A stretch of DNA of 64,000 bases, taken from assembly GCF_009068765.1 (NCBI RefSeq), contig NZ_CP035534.1, positions 310,001-374,000 of the forward strand, written 5' to 3'. The stretch is from Sulfurimonas hydrogeniphila. Its GTDB lineage: Bacteria > Campylobacterota > Campylobacteria > Campylobacterales > Sulfurimonadaceae. Of the stretch, positions 43,859 to 53,961 are shown in pieces. The translations under genes and the position numbers were made by a program. The notes beneath the pieces are model-generated. The model was not told the origin of the DNA. It was given only the letters and a program-made list of their open reading frames with translations, and ran no database searches. Position 1 is the first letter of the stretch; each line of letters opens with the position of its first letter.

Positions 43859-45778
43859 ATGGAAAAATATTTATACATAGCACTCTTTGCTCCGCTTGTA
43901 AGTTCTTTGTTCTCAGCGTTGTTTACAGCGACACCAAAGAAACTGTTTACGGGTATTGTTGCCAGTCTTATGATATTGACATCATTTGCAGCAAGTACAG
44001 TCCTGTTGATTTATATACTCAAAGGCGGAGAGCCTGTACATGTAGAGATGATGACATGGATGGCAACCGGAGATCTTTACATTCCTTTTGGTTTTGTTGT
44101 TGATCAGATTTCGGTAACTATGATGATGGTTGTTACCTTGGTTTCAACTATCGTACATATTTACTCTATCGGTTACATGGATCATGACAAAGGTTTTAAC
44201 CGTTTCTTCGCATGGCTGTCAGCATTTGTGTTTTCAATGATGGTTCTTGTCATGAGTGACAACTTCGCAGGACTTTTTATAGGCTGGGAAGGTGTTGGTC
44301 TCTGTTCATGGGGTCTTATCGGTTTTTGGTATCATAAACAAATTGCCACATGGGCAGCCAATGAAGCGTTTATCATGAACCGTATCGCCGACCTTGGTAT
44401 GCTTATCGGTATCTTTTTAGTCTATTGGAATACAGGTACACTGCAGTATGATGAAGCATTTGCCGTTATGCCATTGCTGGATACTGCCACATTGACATGG
44501 ATAGGTATATTTTTATTTATCGGTGCAATGGGTAAATCAGCACAGTTTCCTCTGCATACATGGCTTGCAGATGCGATGGAAGGGCCTACTCCTGTATCGG
44601 CTCTTATTCATGCAGCAACAATGGTTACAGCGGGTGTTTATCTTGTAGTGCGTTCGAATGAGCTTTACAGTTTGATTCCTCATGTCGGATTGTTTATTGC
44701 TTCACTTGGTGCATTTGTGGCATTGTTTGCAGCTTCTATGGCCCTTGTAAACCGTGATATGAAAAGAATCATTGCCTACTCTACACTTTCTCAGTTAGGG
44801 TATATGTTTGCCGCAGCAGGTCTTGGTGCTTACTGGGTTGCACTTTTTCACTTAATGGCACATGCGTTCTTTAAAGCACTGTTGTTCCTTGGTGCGGGAA
44901 ATGTAATGCATGCGATGCATGATGAACTTGATCCGTTTAAGATGGGTGGACTGAAAAAAGTAATGAAGTGGACATGGATTATGATGACAATTGCCTCATT
45001 GGCTTTGGCGGGAATCTTTCCTTTTGCAGGATTCTTTTCCAAAGATACGATTCTTGAAGCGGCATTTGCTGAGCATCACTTTGTGATTTACGGTGTACTG
45101 CTCTTTACGGCAGGTCTGACAGCATTTTATTCATTTAGACTTGTGGCACTGATCTTTCACGGTGAAGAACGTTACAAGATATTTGGTATTCATCCGCATG
45201 AAGCCTATAGATTTATGCTGATTGCAATGAGTCCGTTGCTTATTCTTGCTATGATAGCCGGAATTTTTCAAGAACCGTTCTTTGGCATGATCGAAGAAAT
45301 TTTACGTGCGCATGAGTATCATATCCATTCCCATACAACACTATGGATTATGTTGGTCGGTACGCAGCTTTTTGTAGCACTTGCTATTTTGTATGCATAT
45401 AAAAAATATGCTTCATGGAGCAGTGTTCCGGATGGCACAAGTCCGATAGAAAATTCATTTATCTATAAACTGCTGTTTAATCAGTACTATATTCCATATT
45501 TTTACGAAGAGTACCTTGTAAAACCGTACAGAGAGGCTTCTGAACTTTTCTGGACAAAAGTAGATATGAAAATTGTGGATGCTACTGTTGACGGGATTGC
45601 AGGTATTGTGTATGGTACCGGTAAGAAAACTAGGAAAATGCAAAGTGGTAACTTATCTACTATGCTTAAATGGATGGTAGCAGGTTTAGTTGGTCTGCTC
45701 TCACTCGCTGTGGTGTTTGGGCTTGCAGCAAGATATTCTGATGAGATTGTACTATTCTTATCAGCTCTAGGAGTTTAG
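43859..45778 (+). CDS. nuoL: NADH-quinone oxidoreductase subunit L
   Basis: 639 aa antiporter-like proton-pumping subunit, with about 16 helices and the long lateral helix region at its C-terminal end. Shows DNFAGLFIGWEGVGLCSWGLIGFW (in part), the Glu of the ion channel, then KSAQFPLHTWLADAMEGPTPVSALIHAATMVTAGVYL (in part), and RIIAYSTLSQLGYM. Three nt from nuoK. Confidence 0.97.
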   Translation: MEKYLYIALFAPLVSSLFSALFTATPKKLFTGIVASLMILTSFAASTVLLIYILKGGEPVHVEMMTWMATGDLYIPFGFVVDQISVTMMMVVTLVSTIVHIYSIGYMDHDKGFNRFFAWLSAFVFSMMVLVMSDNFAGLFIGWEGVGLCSWGLIGFWYHKQIATWAANEAFIMNRIADLGMLIGIFLVYWNTGTLQYDEAFAVMPLLDTATLTWIGIFLFIGAMGKSAQFPLHTWLADAMEGPTPVSALIHAATMVTAGVYLVVRSNELYSLIPHVGLFIASLGAFVALFAASMALVNRDMKRIIAYSTLSQLGYMFAAAGLGAYWVALFHLMAHAFFKALLFLGAGNVMHAMHDELDPFKMGGLKKVMKWTWIMMTIASLALAGIFPFAGFFSKDTILEAAFAEHHFVIYGVLLFTAGLTAFYSFRLVALIFHGEERYKIFGIHPHEAYRFMLIAMSPLLILAMIAGIFQEPFFGMIEEILRAHEYHIHSHTTLWIMLVGTQLFVALAILYAYKKYASWSSVPDGTSPIENSFIYKLLFNQYYIPYFYEEYLVKPYREASELFWTKVDMKIVDATVDGIAGIVYGTGKKTRKMQSGNLSTMLKWMVAGLVGLLSLAVVFGLAARYSDEIVLFLSALGV

Positions 45779-45781
45779 TAT

Positions 45782-47341
45782 ATGTTAGATCATATTTTAT
45801 CGTTATTAATTTTCTTTCCGGCACTCGCAGCCGTATTTGGTTTTATGATACAAAAAGAGAGTATGCGTGCATACGGTATCTCTGTCGCTGCTATAGAGTT
45901 TGCACTTTCACTGTGGCTGTGGTATGTATTTGATGGCAATGTGTCCGGAATGCAGTTTATGGAGAGCCTGCCGCTTGTTCCTTCTTTTGGAATCAATTAT
46001 ATACTTGGAGTGGATGGTATATCTTTGTTTATTGTTATTCTTGCAGCTTTTTTTACTATGATAGGAATAGCCAGTTTAACAGATACGCCTAATGTAAAAT
46101 ATATGATTATTACATTGTTGTTTTTACAAATGACAATGGTCGGTGTTTTTGTGGCACTTGATGCAATAGTCTTTTACATTTTTTGGGAACTTTCGCTTGT
46201 ACCTATGCTTTATATCATCGGTGCATGGGGCGGACCGTTGCGAATATATGCCTCTGTTAAATTTTTCCTGTATACTTTTACAGGTTCGCTTGTGATGCTT
46301 GTCGGTATGCTTTTTATGGCATATTTTTACTATCAGGCAACAGGTGTCTGGAGTTTCGCTATTTTAGACTGGTACAGACTGATTTTACCAGAGTCTTTCC
46401 AGCTTTGGCTTTTTGCAGCATTTTTTATCGGTTTTGCTATTAAAGTACCGATGTTTCCGTTTCACACATGGTTACCGTATGCGCACGGACAGGCACCGAC
46501 TATCGGTTCTGTTATCCTTGCAGCAATTCTGTTAAAGATGGGAACATACGCGTTCATTCGTTTCTCTTTACCAATGTTTCCGGATGCTTCGGCATTTTTT
46601 ATGGTTCCAATCGCAATCATCGCAATTATTATGATTGTGTATACTGCTATGGTTGCCTATGCGCAAAAAGACATCAAGCAGGTTGTTGCATATTCATCGA
46701 TCTCGCATATGGGTGTTATTATTCTGGGAACATTCGCACTGAATGTAGAAGGTATCTCGGGATCAATCTTTTTAATGATAGCACACGGTGTTGTTTCTGG
46801 AGCTCTGTTCCTGCTCGTAGGTGTTATTTATGACAGACGCCATACGAAGATGATGAGTGAATTTGGCGGCTTGGCACAGGTGATGCCAAGATATGCAACA
46901 ATATTTGGTCTCATGTTAATGGCTTCTGTCGGAATGCCTTTGACAATCAACTTTGTAGGTGAGTTCTTGTCGCTTCTCGGATTTTACCAACAGTCTCACA
47001 TTTTGACACTTTTAGCCGGAACAGCGATTATTGTCGGTGCCATCTATATGTTGGCAGCATACAAAAAAATGTTTTTTGGTGAGGTAACAAAAGAAGAGAA
47101 TAAAAATCTTAAAGATGTCAATAAAAGAGAATGGGTTGCCCTCCTGCCACTTGGAGTAATTACCATATGGCTGGGTATATATCCAAAACCTGTGTTGGAA
47201 CCGATTAACAACAGTGTGAAATCAATTGTACAGTTAATGCACAATAAAGCTACAACAGAATTAGGTAAAGAAAGAATTCCAAATTTAGTGAAACCTAAAG
47301 TTGTAATTATAGAAAAAACTATTATAGAGGAGGTTCACTAA
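45782..47341 (+). CDS. nuoM: NADH-quinone oxidoreductase subunit M
   Basis: 519 aa antiporter-like subunit. Shows YIFWELSLVPMLYIIGAWGG (channel Glu, about residues 130-150), VPMFPFHTWLPYAHGQAPTIGSVILAAILLKMGTYAFIRF (in part), KDIKQVVAYSSISHMGVI and GEFLSLLGFYQ. It shares one base with nuoN (TAATG). The C-terminus has a charged tail (IPNLVKPKVVIIEKTIIEEV). Confidence 0.97.
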   Translation: MLDHILSLLIFFPALAAVFGFMIQKESMRAYGISVAAIEFALSLWLWYVFDGNVSGMQFMESLPLVPSFGINYILGVDGISLFIVILAAFFTMIGIASLTDTPNVKYMIITLLFLQMTMVGVFVALDAIVFYIFWELSLVPMLYIIGAWGGPLRIYASVKFFLYTFTGSLVMLVGMLFMAYFYYQATGVWSFAILDWYRLILPESFQLWLFAAFFIGFAIKVPMFPFHTWLPYAHGQAPTIGSVILAAILLKMGTYAFIRFSLPMFPDASAFFMVPIAIIAIIMIVYTAMVAYAQKDIKQVVAYSSISHMGVIILGTFALNVEGISGSIFLMIAHGVVSGALFLLVGVIYDRRHTKMMSEFGGLAQVMPRYATIFGLMLMASVGMPLTINFVGEFLSLLGFYQQSHILTLLAGTAIIVGAIYMLAAYKKMFFGEVTKEENKNLKDVNKREWVALLPLGVITIWLGIYPKPVLEPINNSVKSIVQLMHNKATTELGKERIPNLVKPKVVIIEKTIIEEVH

Positions 47342-48849
47342 TGTTAGCGCCGATAAATATTTCAATGGAGTCGTTAAATGTAATGACTCTGGCGCCTATG
47401 CTGATACCGGTAGTAGGTGCATTGTTAATCTTAGTGATTGATGTTATCAAGGGTGGGCTTCACAAATCACTCTACGTCGTACTGAGCCTGCTCTTTTTGG
47501 CAATGGACTTTTTCTCTCTGCTTGATGCCTCAGAGATTTTTACCCAAAACGGTACAGTACTTGGTATGTTTGATGTAATGCTGATAGACGGTCTGGCTTT
47601 GTTGGCTCAGTTTATTATCGTTATAGCATCAATGCTCTTTATTCCGTTGGCTTTGACAAACAAACGCTTTCATGAGTTTTCCTATCCTGAGTTTTTTGCA
47701 CTCTTTTTGTTTATGATTGCAGGTTTCCAGTTTATGGTTGCTACAGATAATCTGATCTTGATATTTGTCGGTTTGGAAACAGCATCTTTGGCATTGTACA
47801 CGCTCATAGCTATGCATAACCGTGACAAATCTTTTGAAGCTGCTGTGAAATACTTTACAATGGGTGCCTTGGCCGCAGGTTTCTTCAGTTTCGGTGCCAT
47901 GGTCTTTTATGCATTGACGGGTTCGGTAGAAATTAATAAAATTGCCTTGGTTCTTGCTGCAAACGGGTATGCTGACATCGGATATGTCCTTGTAGGTGTT
48001 TCGTTTATGCTGGCAGCCTTTGCTTTTAAATTATCACTTATTCCATTTCATACATGGGCTCCGGATGTGTATGAAGGTTCTTCTGCACCAATGGCCGGTT
48101 ATATGTCAATCGTACCAAAAATAGCTGCTTTTGTCGTGGCTATGAGATTTTTTGAATTTTTAGTCCACAGCGGTATCGTATGGCTTGATATTGTTTTATA
48201 TGCCTTTGTCATTATTACGATGACAGTGGCAAATATGTGGGCTCTTGTACAAACTGATGTGAAGCGTATGCTGGCATACAGTTCGATTTCGCATGCAGGT
48301 TTTGTGATGGCTGCTATTTTAATAGGAACAACACAGGCAAACAGCGCACTCTTTTTATACTGGGTTCTGTTTACATTCACAAACCTCGGGTCGTTCTCAA
48401 TGCTATGGATCTCCCGTCAAAAAAGCTTACCGGATCATCAAATGTCAGACCACTCGTATGACAAATTTGCGGGGATGATTAAAACCGCACCGGTACCGGC
48501 AATGATTATGGGACTGTTTATGCTGAGCTTGGCAGGAATCCCTCCGTTTGCACTGTTTTGGGGTAAAATCTATCTGATCAGCTCTGCGGTAACAAGCGGT
48601 TATACAATCCTTGCACTTATTATGGCACTAAACTCAGCAATAGCAGGGTATTACTATTTAAAACTTATTGTATACATGTTTATGAAAGAACCGGTTGTCG
48701 GTGCGAGCGGACAGATATATGTTGCCAATGCGACATTGGCGCTCAAAACTATTATCGGTATAGCAGCAGTAGGAACCATATTTGCTTTTGTTGCTATAAA
48801 CCCGCTTCTAGAGTTTATTACAGCTTTTGTATATAACAGTGGATATTAA
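47341..48849 (+). CDS. nuoN: NADH-quinone oxidoreductase subunit N
   Basis: 502 aa, third antiporter-like subunit. Shows NLILIFVGLETASLALYTLIAMHNRDKSFEAAVKYF (in part, channel Glu near residue 150), SLIPFHTWAPDVYEGSSAP, DVKRMLAYSSISHAGFVM and LSLAGIPPFALFWGKIYL, all typical of NuoN. Last gene of the complex I operon; pflA follows 32 nt later. Confidence 0.97.
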   Translation: MLAPINISMESLNVMTLAPMLIPVVGALLILVIDVIKGGLHKSLYVVLSLLFLAMDFFSLLDASEIFTQNGTVLGMFDVMLIDGLALLAQFIIVIASMLFIPLALTNKRFHEFSYPEFFALFLFMIAGFQFMVATDNLILIFVGLETASLALYTLIAMHNRDKSFEAAVKYFTMGALAAGFFSFGAMVFYALTGSVEINKIALVLAANGYADIGYVLVGVSFMLAAFAFKLSLIPFHTWAPDVYEGSSAPMAGYMSIVPKIAAFVVAMRFFEFLVHSGIVWLDIVLYAFVIITMTVANMWALVQTDVKRMLAYSSISHAGFVMAAILIGTTQANSALFLYWVLFTFTNLGSFSMLWISRQKSLPDHQMSDHSYDKFAGMIKTAPVPAMIMGLFMLSLAGIPPFALFWGKIYLISSAVTSGYTILALIMALNSAIAGYYYLKLIVYMFMKEPVVGASGQIYVANATLALKTIIGIAAVGTIFAFVAINPLLEFITAFVYNSGY

Positions 48850-48881
48850 TAGTCTAAAATCTTAAACAAGGGGGAGAAAAT

Positions 48882-51236
48882 TTGCTAAAATGGATACTCC
48901 TGGCCTTTGTTCTTACAAATTCTTTTGCACTTGAAATTTCCATAGAGAGTGCAAAGGACAACTTCATAAAATACTCTACACTTGATATTCGAAACACTGA
49001 ACGCTTTACATGTAAAGAAATTAAAAATGATCTTGATACAGTTTTGGAAATTCGATGTATTTTTTTAAAAAGACCAGTGCGAAAACTCAAGCATATTCAA
49101 AATGATTTTTTTAAAGTAAATACAGTTTTTAAAGATGAAAAATTTATTGTTACAATCAAGCCTTTTTACAAAATAAAATTGATTCCGGAAATATTTGATC
49201 TCACAAAAGACAATGAAGTTTTTAATGCAAATGTAACATATTCAGACCATTGGAGTGTTCTAGGGTACAAAAAAACATTTCCTTTGTTTAAGCAGGAGGA
49301 AGCCTCTTCACTTGCATTGGATTTTCCTTTTTACCTTGACAAAGACAAACTGCCGTATGTAGGAAGTCTGGACCTGCAGGGAAACCCGGTATATATCAAA
49401 AATGTAGAAGATGTGAAAGAGTACTTGAAAATAAAAAAGTATTATAAACACAAAGAGTATGAAATGTGTCTTGAAAGTATAAATGACATATTGAATGATT
49501 ATCCAAATACGCTTTTTAAAGCAGAGCTGCTCTATTATAAAATTAAAGTGTATGCAAAAATAAAAGACTGGGATAATGTAGTAAGTGTAGCAAAAGAGTT
49601 TTTAAGAGAATACTCTTCTGATGAGAATGTAGCAGAGGTCCTTTCCCTGGTAGCAAAAGCATATGCCAAACTCGGTGAAAATTCAAATGCTGACTACTTT
49701 TATGACCGATTGTTTACAGAACATCCAAAAAGTAAATTTACACAACTGGGATATATATACAAGGGAGAGATGCTTGAAGAGTCAGGTGGTACAAAACAAG
49801 CGCTAAAGTATTATAAAAAAGCATTGTATGAGACGAAAGATTTAGAGGTGGCAGCAAATGCCGCATACCATTTAGCCTCTTTGTATCTTTCTTACAAGCC
49901 AAAAGAGGCTTCGCAGTATGCGATGAAAATTATTCAGGCAGATCCTGGCTTTTTTATGGAAGATTTTAAAGCATCACAAAAGATGATGGAGGAATTTGCA
50001 AATCAGGGGTATTATAAAGTTGCTGCAGCTATAGCCGATACTTTGTTGCAGGAGATCGATGCCACATATGATGAATATGAAGAGTTGCTTAAAAACAAAG
50101 CTTTATGGCTTGCTCAAACAAAAGAGAAAAAGAAGGCTCTGGCTGCTCTCAATGAATATTTGAAAAAGTTTCCTGACGGAGACTATGTGGATGCTGTTCA
50201 GGTTGCCAAAGACGCACTCTTTTTTGAAGTTTCTGATTTAAATACAACAGCAAAACTGGCAGAATTTGACAAGCTTATTCAAGAGTACCAAAACGATACT
50301 ATAGGCAAACGCGCACTGTATGAAAAAGCAAAATTACTTTTAAAAGAGGGAAAATACAAAGAGGTGCTCTCTTTAAAAAACTCCCTGGAATCTCTGGATG
50401 GGACAGAGTATAAAGATATCCAAAAAATTATACAGGATGCTGCTATCGGAGAGATGAAACAGTCTCTGCGTAAGAAAAACTGTAAACAGGTTTTAATCAT
50501 ATCAAATGAATATAATATTACGCTTTCGGATAAATGGGATGACGGTATATATGAATGTGCAATGAAAGGCGGAGATTTTCAGCTTTCAAAAAGTATAGCA
50601 CGTAAAAATTTAAAATCCAAAGATTTGGATAAGCGAAAAAAATGGCTCTTTCGCTACATAAAAGTTGATTTTGCTACGGGAAATTACAGTGATGTACTGG
50701 ATGCAGCCAAAGATTTAATTACTTTGATAGAAGATGACAAAAATTCAAAATACAAAGAGGTTTACAGATATCTGTTTGATACATATGAACGATTAGAGCA
50801 AAAAGAGAAGATGATTGATGCAATGGCAAAAATCGAAGAAATTTTTGGCCTCGACTATAAAGATATAGAACGTTATGTTGCAATGGTAACATTCGGAAAC
50901 GAACGACATGATGATAATTTGATAATAAAATATGCAAAAAAAGTAATGCAGATACAGAACAAATCAAATTCCTATGCGCAGAGTCCTTATGTGGAATTTG
51001 CACTGTACCAGGCATATATGGATAAAAAAGAGTACAACAAGGCTTTGGAAGTTATAAAATCATTGGATAAACTGGGATTAAGGCCTACATTACGTGCGCG
51101 GCAAAAATATCTTTTAGGCAGTGTACTTGATAAACTATGGAGAGATGATGCAGCGAAAAAAGCATATAAGGAAGCAATAGCCGCTGACCCAAAATCTTCC
51201 TGGGCCAAACTGGCAAAAAGTGCATTGGAACTTTAA
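48882..51236 (+). CDS. pflA: Flagellar motor TPR protein PflA
   Basis: 784 aa from a TTG start at 48882, with GGGGGAG just upstream. A signal peptide (MLKWILLAFVLTNSFA) precedes a ~150-residue beta-rich N-terminal part and then tandem tetratricopeptide-like helices across ~180-780 (for example AEVLSLVAKAYAKLGENSNADYFYDRLFTEHPKSKFTQL in part; KALAALNEYLKKFPDGDYVDA). Size and the place straight after nuoN match C. jejuni PflA, a periplasmic component of the flagellar motor disk, needed for rotation. Not a complex I subunit. Confidence 0.85.
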   Translation: MLKWILLAFVLTNSFALEISIESAKDNFIKYSTLDIRNTERFTCKEIKNDLDTVLEIRCIFLKRPVRKLKHIQNDFFKVNTVFKDEKFIVTIKPFYKIKLIPEIFDLTKDNEVFNANVTYSDHWSVLGYKKTFPLFKQEEASSLALDFPFYLDKDKLPYVGSLDLQGNPVYIKNVEDVKEYLKIKKYYKHKEYEMCLESINDILNDYPNTLFKAELLYYKIKVYAKIKDWDNVVSVAKEFLREYSSDENVAEVLSLVAKAYAKLGENSNADYFYDRLFTEHPKSKFTQLGYIYKGEMLEESGGTKQALKYYKKALYETKDLEVAANAAYHLASLYLSYKPKEASQYAMKIIQADPGFFMEDFKASQKMMEEFANQGYYKVAAAIADTLLQEIDATYDEYEELLKNKALWLAQTKEKKKALAALNEYLKKFPDGDYVDAVQVAKDALFFEVSDLNTTAKLAEFDKLIQEYQNDTIGKRALYEKAKLLLKEGKYKEVLSLKNSLESLDGTEYKDIQKIIQDAAIGEMKQSLRKKNCKQVLIISNEYNITLSDKWDDGIYECAMKGGDFQLSKSIARKNLKSKDLDKRKKWLFRYIKVDFATGNYSDVLDAAKDLITLIEDDKNSKYKEVYRYLFDTYERLEQKEKMIDAMAKIEEIFGLDYKDIERYVAMVTFGNERHDDNLIIKYAKKVMQIQNKSNSYAQSPYVEFALYQAYMDKKEYNKALEVIKSLDKLGLRPTLRARQKYLLGSVLDKLWRDDAAKKAYKEAIAADPKSSWAKLAKSALEL
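49006..49015. repeat. TTACATGTAA palindrome
   Basis: Exact copy in pflA, read as Phe-Thr-Cys-Lys; extended context CTTTACATGTAAAG. Confidence 0.85.
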
Positions 51237-51249
51237 ATTAAAGTTCCAA
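51225..51249. terminator. Bidirectional palindrome made of two convergent gene ends
   Basis: TTGGAACTTTAA (51225-51236, pflA end) and TTAAAGTTCCAA (51238-51249, dapB end) are perfect reverse complements around one base. Both genes thus end in the same twelve bases (Leu-Glu-Leu-stop). Likely acts as a shared terminator stem. Confidence 0.55.
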
Positions 51250-52005
51250 ACAATCACTGATGCTGTAGAGACCGGCTTCTTTGTCTGCAAGCCATTTTCC
51301 GGCACGAAGGGCACCTTTGGAAAAAGTATTTCTTGAAGTTGCTGTATGGTTGAGTTCTATAAATTCTCCGTCATTGTAAAAGCCGACGGTATGGCGTCCT
51401 ACGATGTCACCGCCACGCAGAGCCATAACTGCTATTTCATCTTTGCTTCTTTCGCCGATGTTCCCGTCTCTGCCGCTGATGCGTACTTTGTCAAGATCCA
51501 ATCCTCTTGCGGCTGCTGCTGACTGGCTGAGTGTCAATGCCGTACCGCTTGGCGCATCTTTTTTGTGTCTGTGATGCATTTCTACAATTTCTATATCAAA
51601 TCCCTCAAGGGCTGCTGAAGCCTGATAAACAAGTTTGTTCAAAAGTGCTACACCCAGAGACATATTTGTGGCATAAAGCACTGGCATGCGCTCACTTGCC
51701 TCTTTTAAAAGATTGAGTTGATGTGTATTGAGTCCTGTTGTTCCGATGACTAACGGTTTGGGAGTTTTCATTGCTTCTTCCAGAAGTATCTCACAGGCAT
51801 CCGGTAGTGAGAAATCTATAATAATATCAGCCGCATGCAAAAATGCCTGCATATCAGAAGTAACCAGAACTGAAGGATCTATGGAAAAATCAAGTGAATT
51901 TCTGACAAATACTGTACTCAAACTCATTTCATCTGTTGTTTTTAAATCTTCTATTAAAAGTCTGCCAACTCTACCGCTCGCACCGAATACGCCTACTTTT
52001 ATCAT
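51238..52005 (-). CDS. dapB: 4-hydroxy-tetrahydrodipicolinate reductase DapB
   Basis: Lysine and diaminopimelate synthesis; 255 aa. N-terminal nucleotide-binding [19 protein letters not shown], then [11 protein letters not shown] (~90-100), catalytic region [17 protein letters not shown]-type ([17 protein letters not shown], ~140-156) and [26 protein letters not shown] (in part). It is the last gene of a minus-strand run that begins at trxA, 38 nt after the membrane protein gene. Its own stop sits in a palindrome with the pflA stop. Confidence 0.96.
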   Translation of the reverse strand: MIKVGVFGASGRVGRLLIEDLKTTDEMSLSTVFVRNSLDFSIDPSVLVTSDMQAFLHAADIIIDFSLPDACEILLEEAMKTPKPLVIGTTGLNTHQLNLLKEASERMPVLYATNMSLGVALLNKLVYQASAALEGFDIEIVEMHHRHKKDAPSGTALTLSQSAAAARGLDLDKVRISGRDGNIGERSKDEIAVMALRGGDIVGRHTVGFYNDGEFIELNHTATSRNTFSKGALRAGKWLADKEAGLYSISDCLEL

Positions 52006-52043
52006 AATATATCCTCATTTTTTTTTCTTATAATAGCAAAATA

Positions 52044-53297
52044 TTACTCAAATACTACTTTCTTTTTCATATACTCATTGTAATATTTTTGCGCTTTGAG
52101 TATATTGAGCAGGAGTAAAAGAGATGAAAACAAAAAGAGTGTTGCCGAGGGTATGATAAAAGCAGGTGACAATACAGTGCACAAAAAAAAGAAATATGTG
52201 AGATAGTATAGATTTATCTGGATGTTCATCTTTTTCTTTGGAATGACATCACCCATTTCTGCATCAAAAACCATATTTGAACTTAAATGAAACCAGGTCA
52301 AAAAAGGGATGATTTTATAAAGCATTGCATTGATTAAGGCATATACAGCGCCAAAGAGAGTAAAAAACCCAATAGCAAAAGAAAGGTTTACATGTAAAAT
52401 ATTTGCACCTGTAAAAAGGAGAGACGCAAGAACAGCATTGCCCATGGCAAAATACCAAAGCTGGATGCTGGCATCTTTTCTTGCCCGTTTTCTTTTTCGT
52501 AAAATTTGTATACTCAACAGAGCAAAAATGATGACTGGTACGCAAAGCAGTATCTGTGTTAAAGTGAGAAGCAGCATTTTTTCTTGAAGTTGTGCATATG
52601 CAAATAAAAGTAAAAATACAAGTTGTGCAGGATAGAGTCTTTTTTGTAAAAATATCGGAAACTCTTTTGCAACAAAAAACATAGGAATAATTTTATACGA
52701 TACGGAGACTATAAGTAAAAAGACCCAGCCAAAAAGCATAAAAGCAATATGAGTGTTTCCATAACGCAATGTGTCAACAAATCCAAAATGTCCAAGCAGT
52801 GCCAAAGCTCCAAACAGAGCTGCTGCAAAAAGAGCTATAAAAGAAGCTGCAAAGTTTTGTACCAGCGTGTTTTTTTCCTGGCTGAGCAAAACTGTTTTAA
52901 AAGAGAGTATTGCAAAATAGAAAAAGGTTCCGCTCAGCACTGCTCCTGCAAGATAGAGCAAGAGTGGCGTATTTGTGAGAAATCCAACAACAAAACTCAG
53001 AATTCCGGCATTTAAAGCAATGTGAATGATTGTTGCATTTTTTATGACATTTGTATAGGGTGTTGCCAGCATAACAGGCAACATTTGAAAGAGTGAGCCG
53101 AACATGACATGTGTGATAAAGCCCAGAGTCAGCAGATGTGTCAAAGCAATAACTTCATAATCAAACCGTGAACCTATAGAAAATCCGTAGATTGCAATGG
53201 CTACTGAAAGAAGTATAAGATAAAAGGCACCACTGAGATAAAATTTTATTGGAATTGCATAAGGGGGTGCCTGTTCAAGACTCAGACCTTGAAACAT
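52044..53297 (-). CDS. Heme-copper-oxidase/NnrS-like polytopic membrane protein
   Basis: 417 aa, about 12 membrane helices. Three similar segments are seen: THLLTLGFITHVMFGSLFQMLPV (in part, ~52-74), THIAFMLFGWVFLLIVSVSYKIIPMF (in part, ~185-210) and GFFTLFGAVYALINAMLYKIIPFLTWFHLS (in part, ~310-340). Each ends in a (M/I)(L/I)P motif, and membrane His residues in them could bind heme or metal. This resembles heme-copper oxidase subunit I-like and NnrS-like proteins, which are often linked to nitric oxide. It lacks a clear full set of oxidase ligands. It is coupled to DUF2249 and hemerythrin genes. Confidence 0.55.
   Translation of the reverse strand: MFQGLSLEQAPPYAIPIKFYLSGAFYLILLSVAIAIYGFSIGSRFDYEVIALTHLLTLGFITHVMFGSLFQMLPVMLATPYTNVIKNATIIHIALNAGILSFVVGFLTNTPLLLYLAGAVLSGTFFYFAILSFKTVLLSQEKNTLVQNFAASFIALFAAALFGALALLGHFGFVDTLRYGNTHIAFMLFGWVFLLIVSVSYKIIPMFFVAKEFPIFLQKRLYPAQLVFLLLFAYAQLQEKMLLLTLTQILLCVPVIIFALLSIQILRKRKRARKDASIQLWYFAMGNAVLASLLFTGANILHVNLSFAIGFFTLFGAVYALINAMLYKIIPFLTWFHLSSNMVFDAEMGDVIPKKKMNIQINLYYLTYFFFLCTVLSPAFIIPSATLFLFSSLLLLLNILKAQKYYNEYMKKKVVFE
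52388..52397. repeat. TTACATGTAA palindrome
   Basis: Exact copy in the membrane protein gene, read as Leu-His-Val-Asn on the minus strand. Confidence 0.85.
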
Positions 53298-53521
53298 TAT
53301 TTACAGATCCTCATTTCAAACTCATTTTCATTTTCTTTCGTAATTTCATATTGCAAACCAAGGGACAAAATGTTTTGAAAAAGCATTTGAGGGTTCATCC
53401 GATGGCGAAATATCAGCACTTCATCATCCTGTAAAATATTAAGAGCATTGATGGCTTCTACCAGAGGGTAGGGCGCTTCAAGCTCACTGACATCCAGAAT
53501 AATCTCTTTTTTAGTTTTCAT
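53297..53521 (-). CDS. DUF2249 domain protein
   Basis: 74 aa from the ATG at 53521 (MKTKKEIILDVSELEAPYPL), chosen because it gives a full small DUF2249 domain; a longer frame lies over the hemerythrin gene. TusA-like fold, with VEAINALNILQDDEVLIFRHRMNPQML (in part), typical of this family. No Cys at the TusA catalytic position. It shares one base with the membrane protein gene and overlaps the hemerythrin end by 11 nt. DUF2249 often occurs with hemerythrin and NO-related genes; role inferred. Confidence 0.8.
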   Translation of the reverse strand: MKTKKEIILDVSELEAPYPLVEAINALNILQDDEVLIFRHRMNPQMLFQNILSLGLQYEITKENENEFEMRICK

Positions 53522-53951
53522 AGTTTTGTAGTTTTTGAACGATTTCTTCTGCATTTTCTGCCAGGGCACTGTTCATCATGGTATAGAGCATCTGCTCTTC
53601 TTTGAGATTGTGCTGTTGCAGGAGAATATTCATGGACTCTCCAAGAGAAAAAGCTCTTTCTTTGTCTTTGGCATTATAGGCTTCATCCATTTTTTCAAAG
53701 AGTGATTTTGCCTGTGCATGCTCCATTCGCATAACATTTGTCGGTCCCATACTTCCTATCCCTGATTTTTCTTCAAGCATAGGAAAAAGATACTCCTCTT
53801 CCATTGTGAAATGCAGGAGAGTTTCATTTTTAAAGGCTGAATATTTGGAAAGAGCTTCGTCAAACTCTCCGCTTTCAAGAAAATCTTCTGCCTGCGTCAA
53901 AAGATGATCACACTCTCTGTGTTTACTTGTCATAAAATCTTTTATAGTCAT
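53511..53951 (-). CDS. Hemerythrin HHE domain protein
   Basis: 146 aa four-helix bundle with a predicted di-iron site for O2, NO or redox sensing. Metal ligands are in SKHRECDHLLTQA (about residues 9-21), ETLLHFTMEEEYLFPML (~42-58), MRMEHAQAKSLF (~78-89) and LLQQHNLKEEQMLY (~112-125). It lies 10 nt downstream of trxB and overlaps the DUF2249 gene, so it is part of the trxA-to-dapB run. Confidence 0.88.
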   Translation of the reverse strand: MTIKDFMTSKHRECDHLLTQAEDFLESGEFDEALSKYSAFKNETLLHFTMEEEYLFPMLEEKSGIGSMGPTNVMRMEHAQAKSLFEKMDEAYNAKDKERAFSLGESMNILLQQHNLKEEQMLYTMMNSALAENAEEIVQKLQNYEN

Positions 53952-53961
53952 ATCGGTACTC

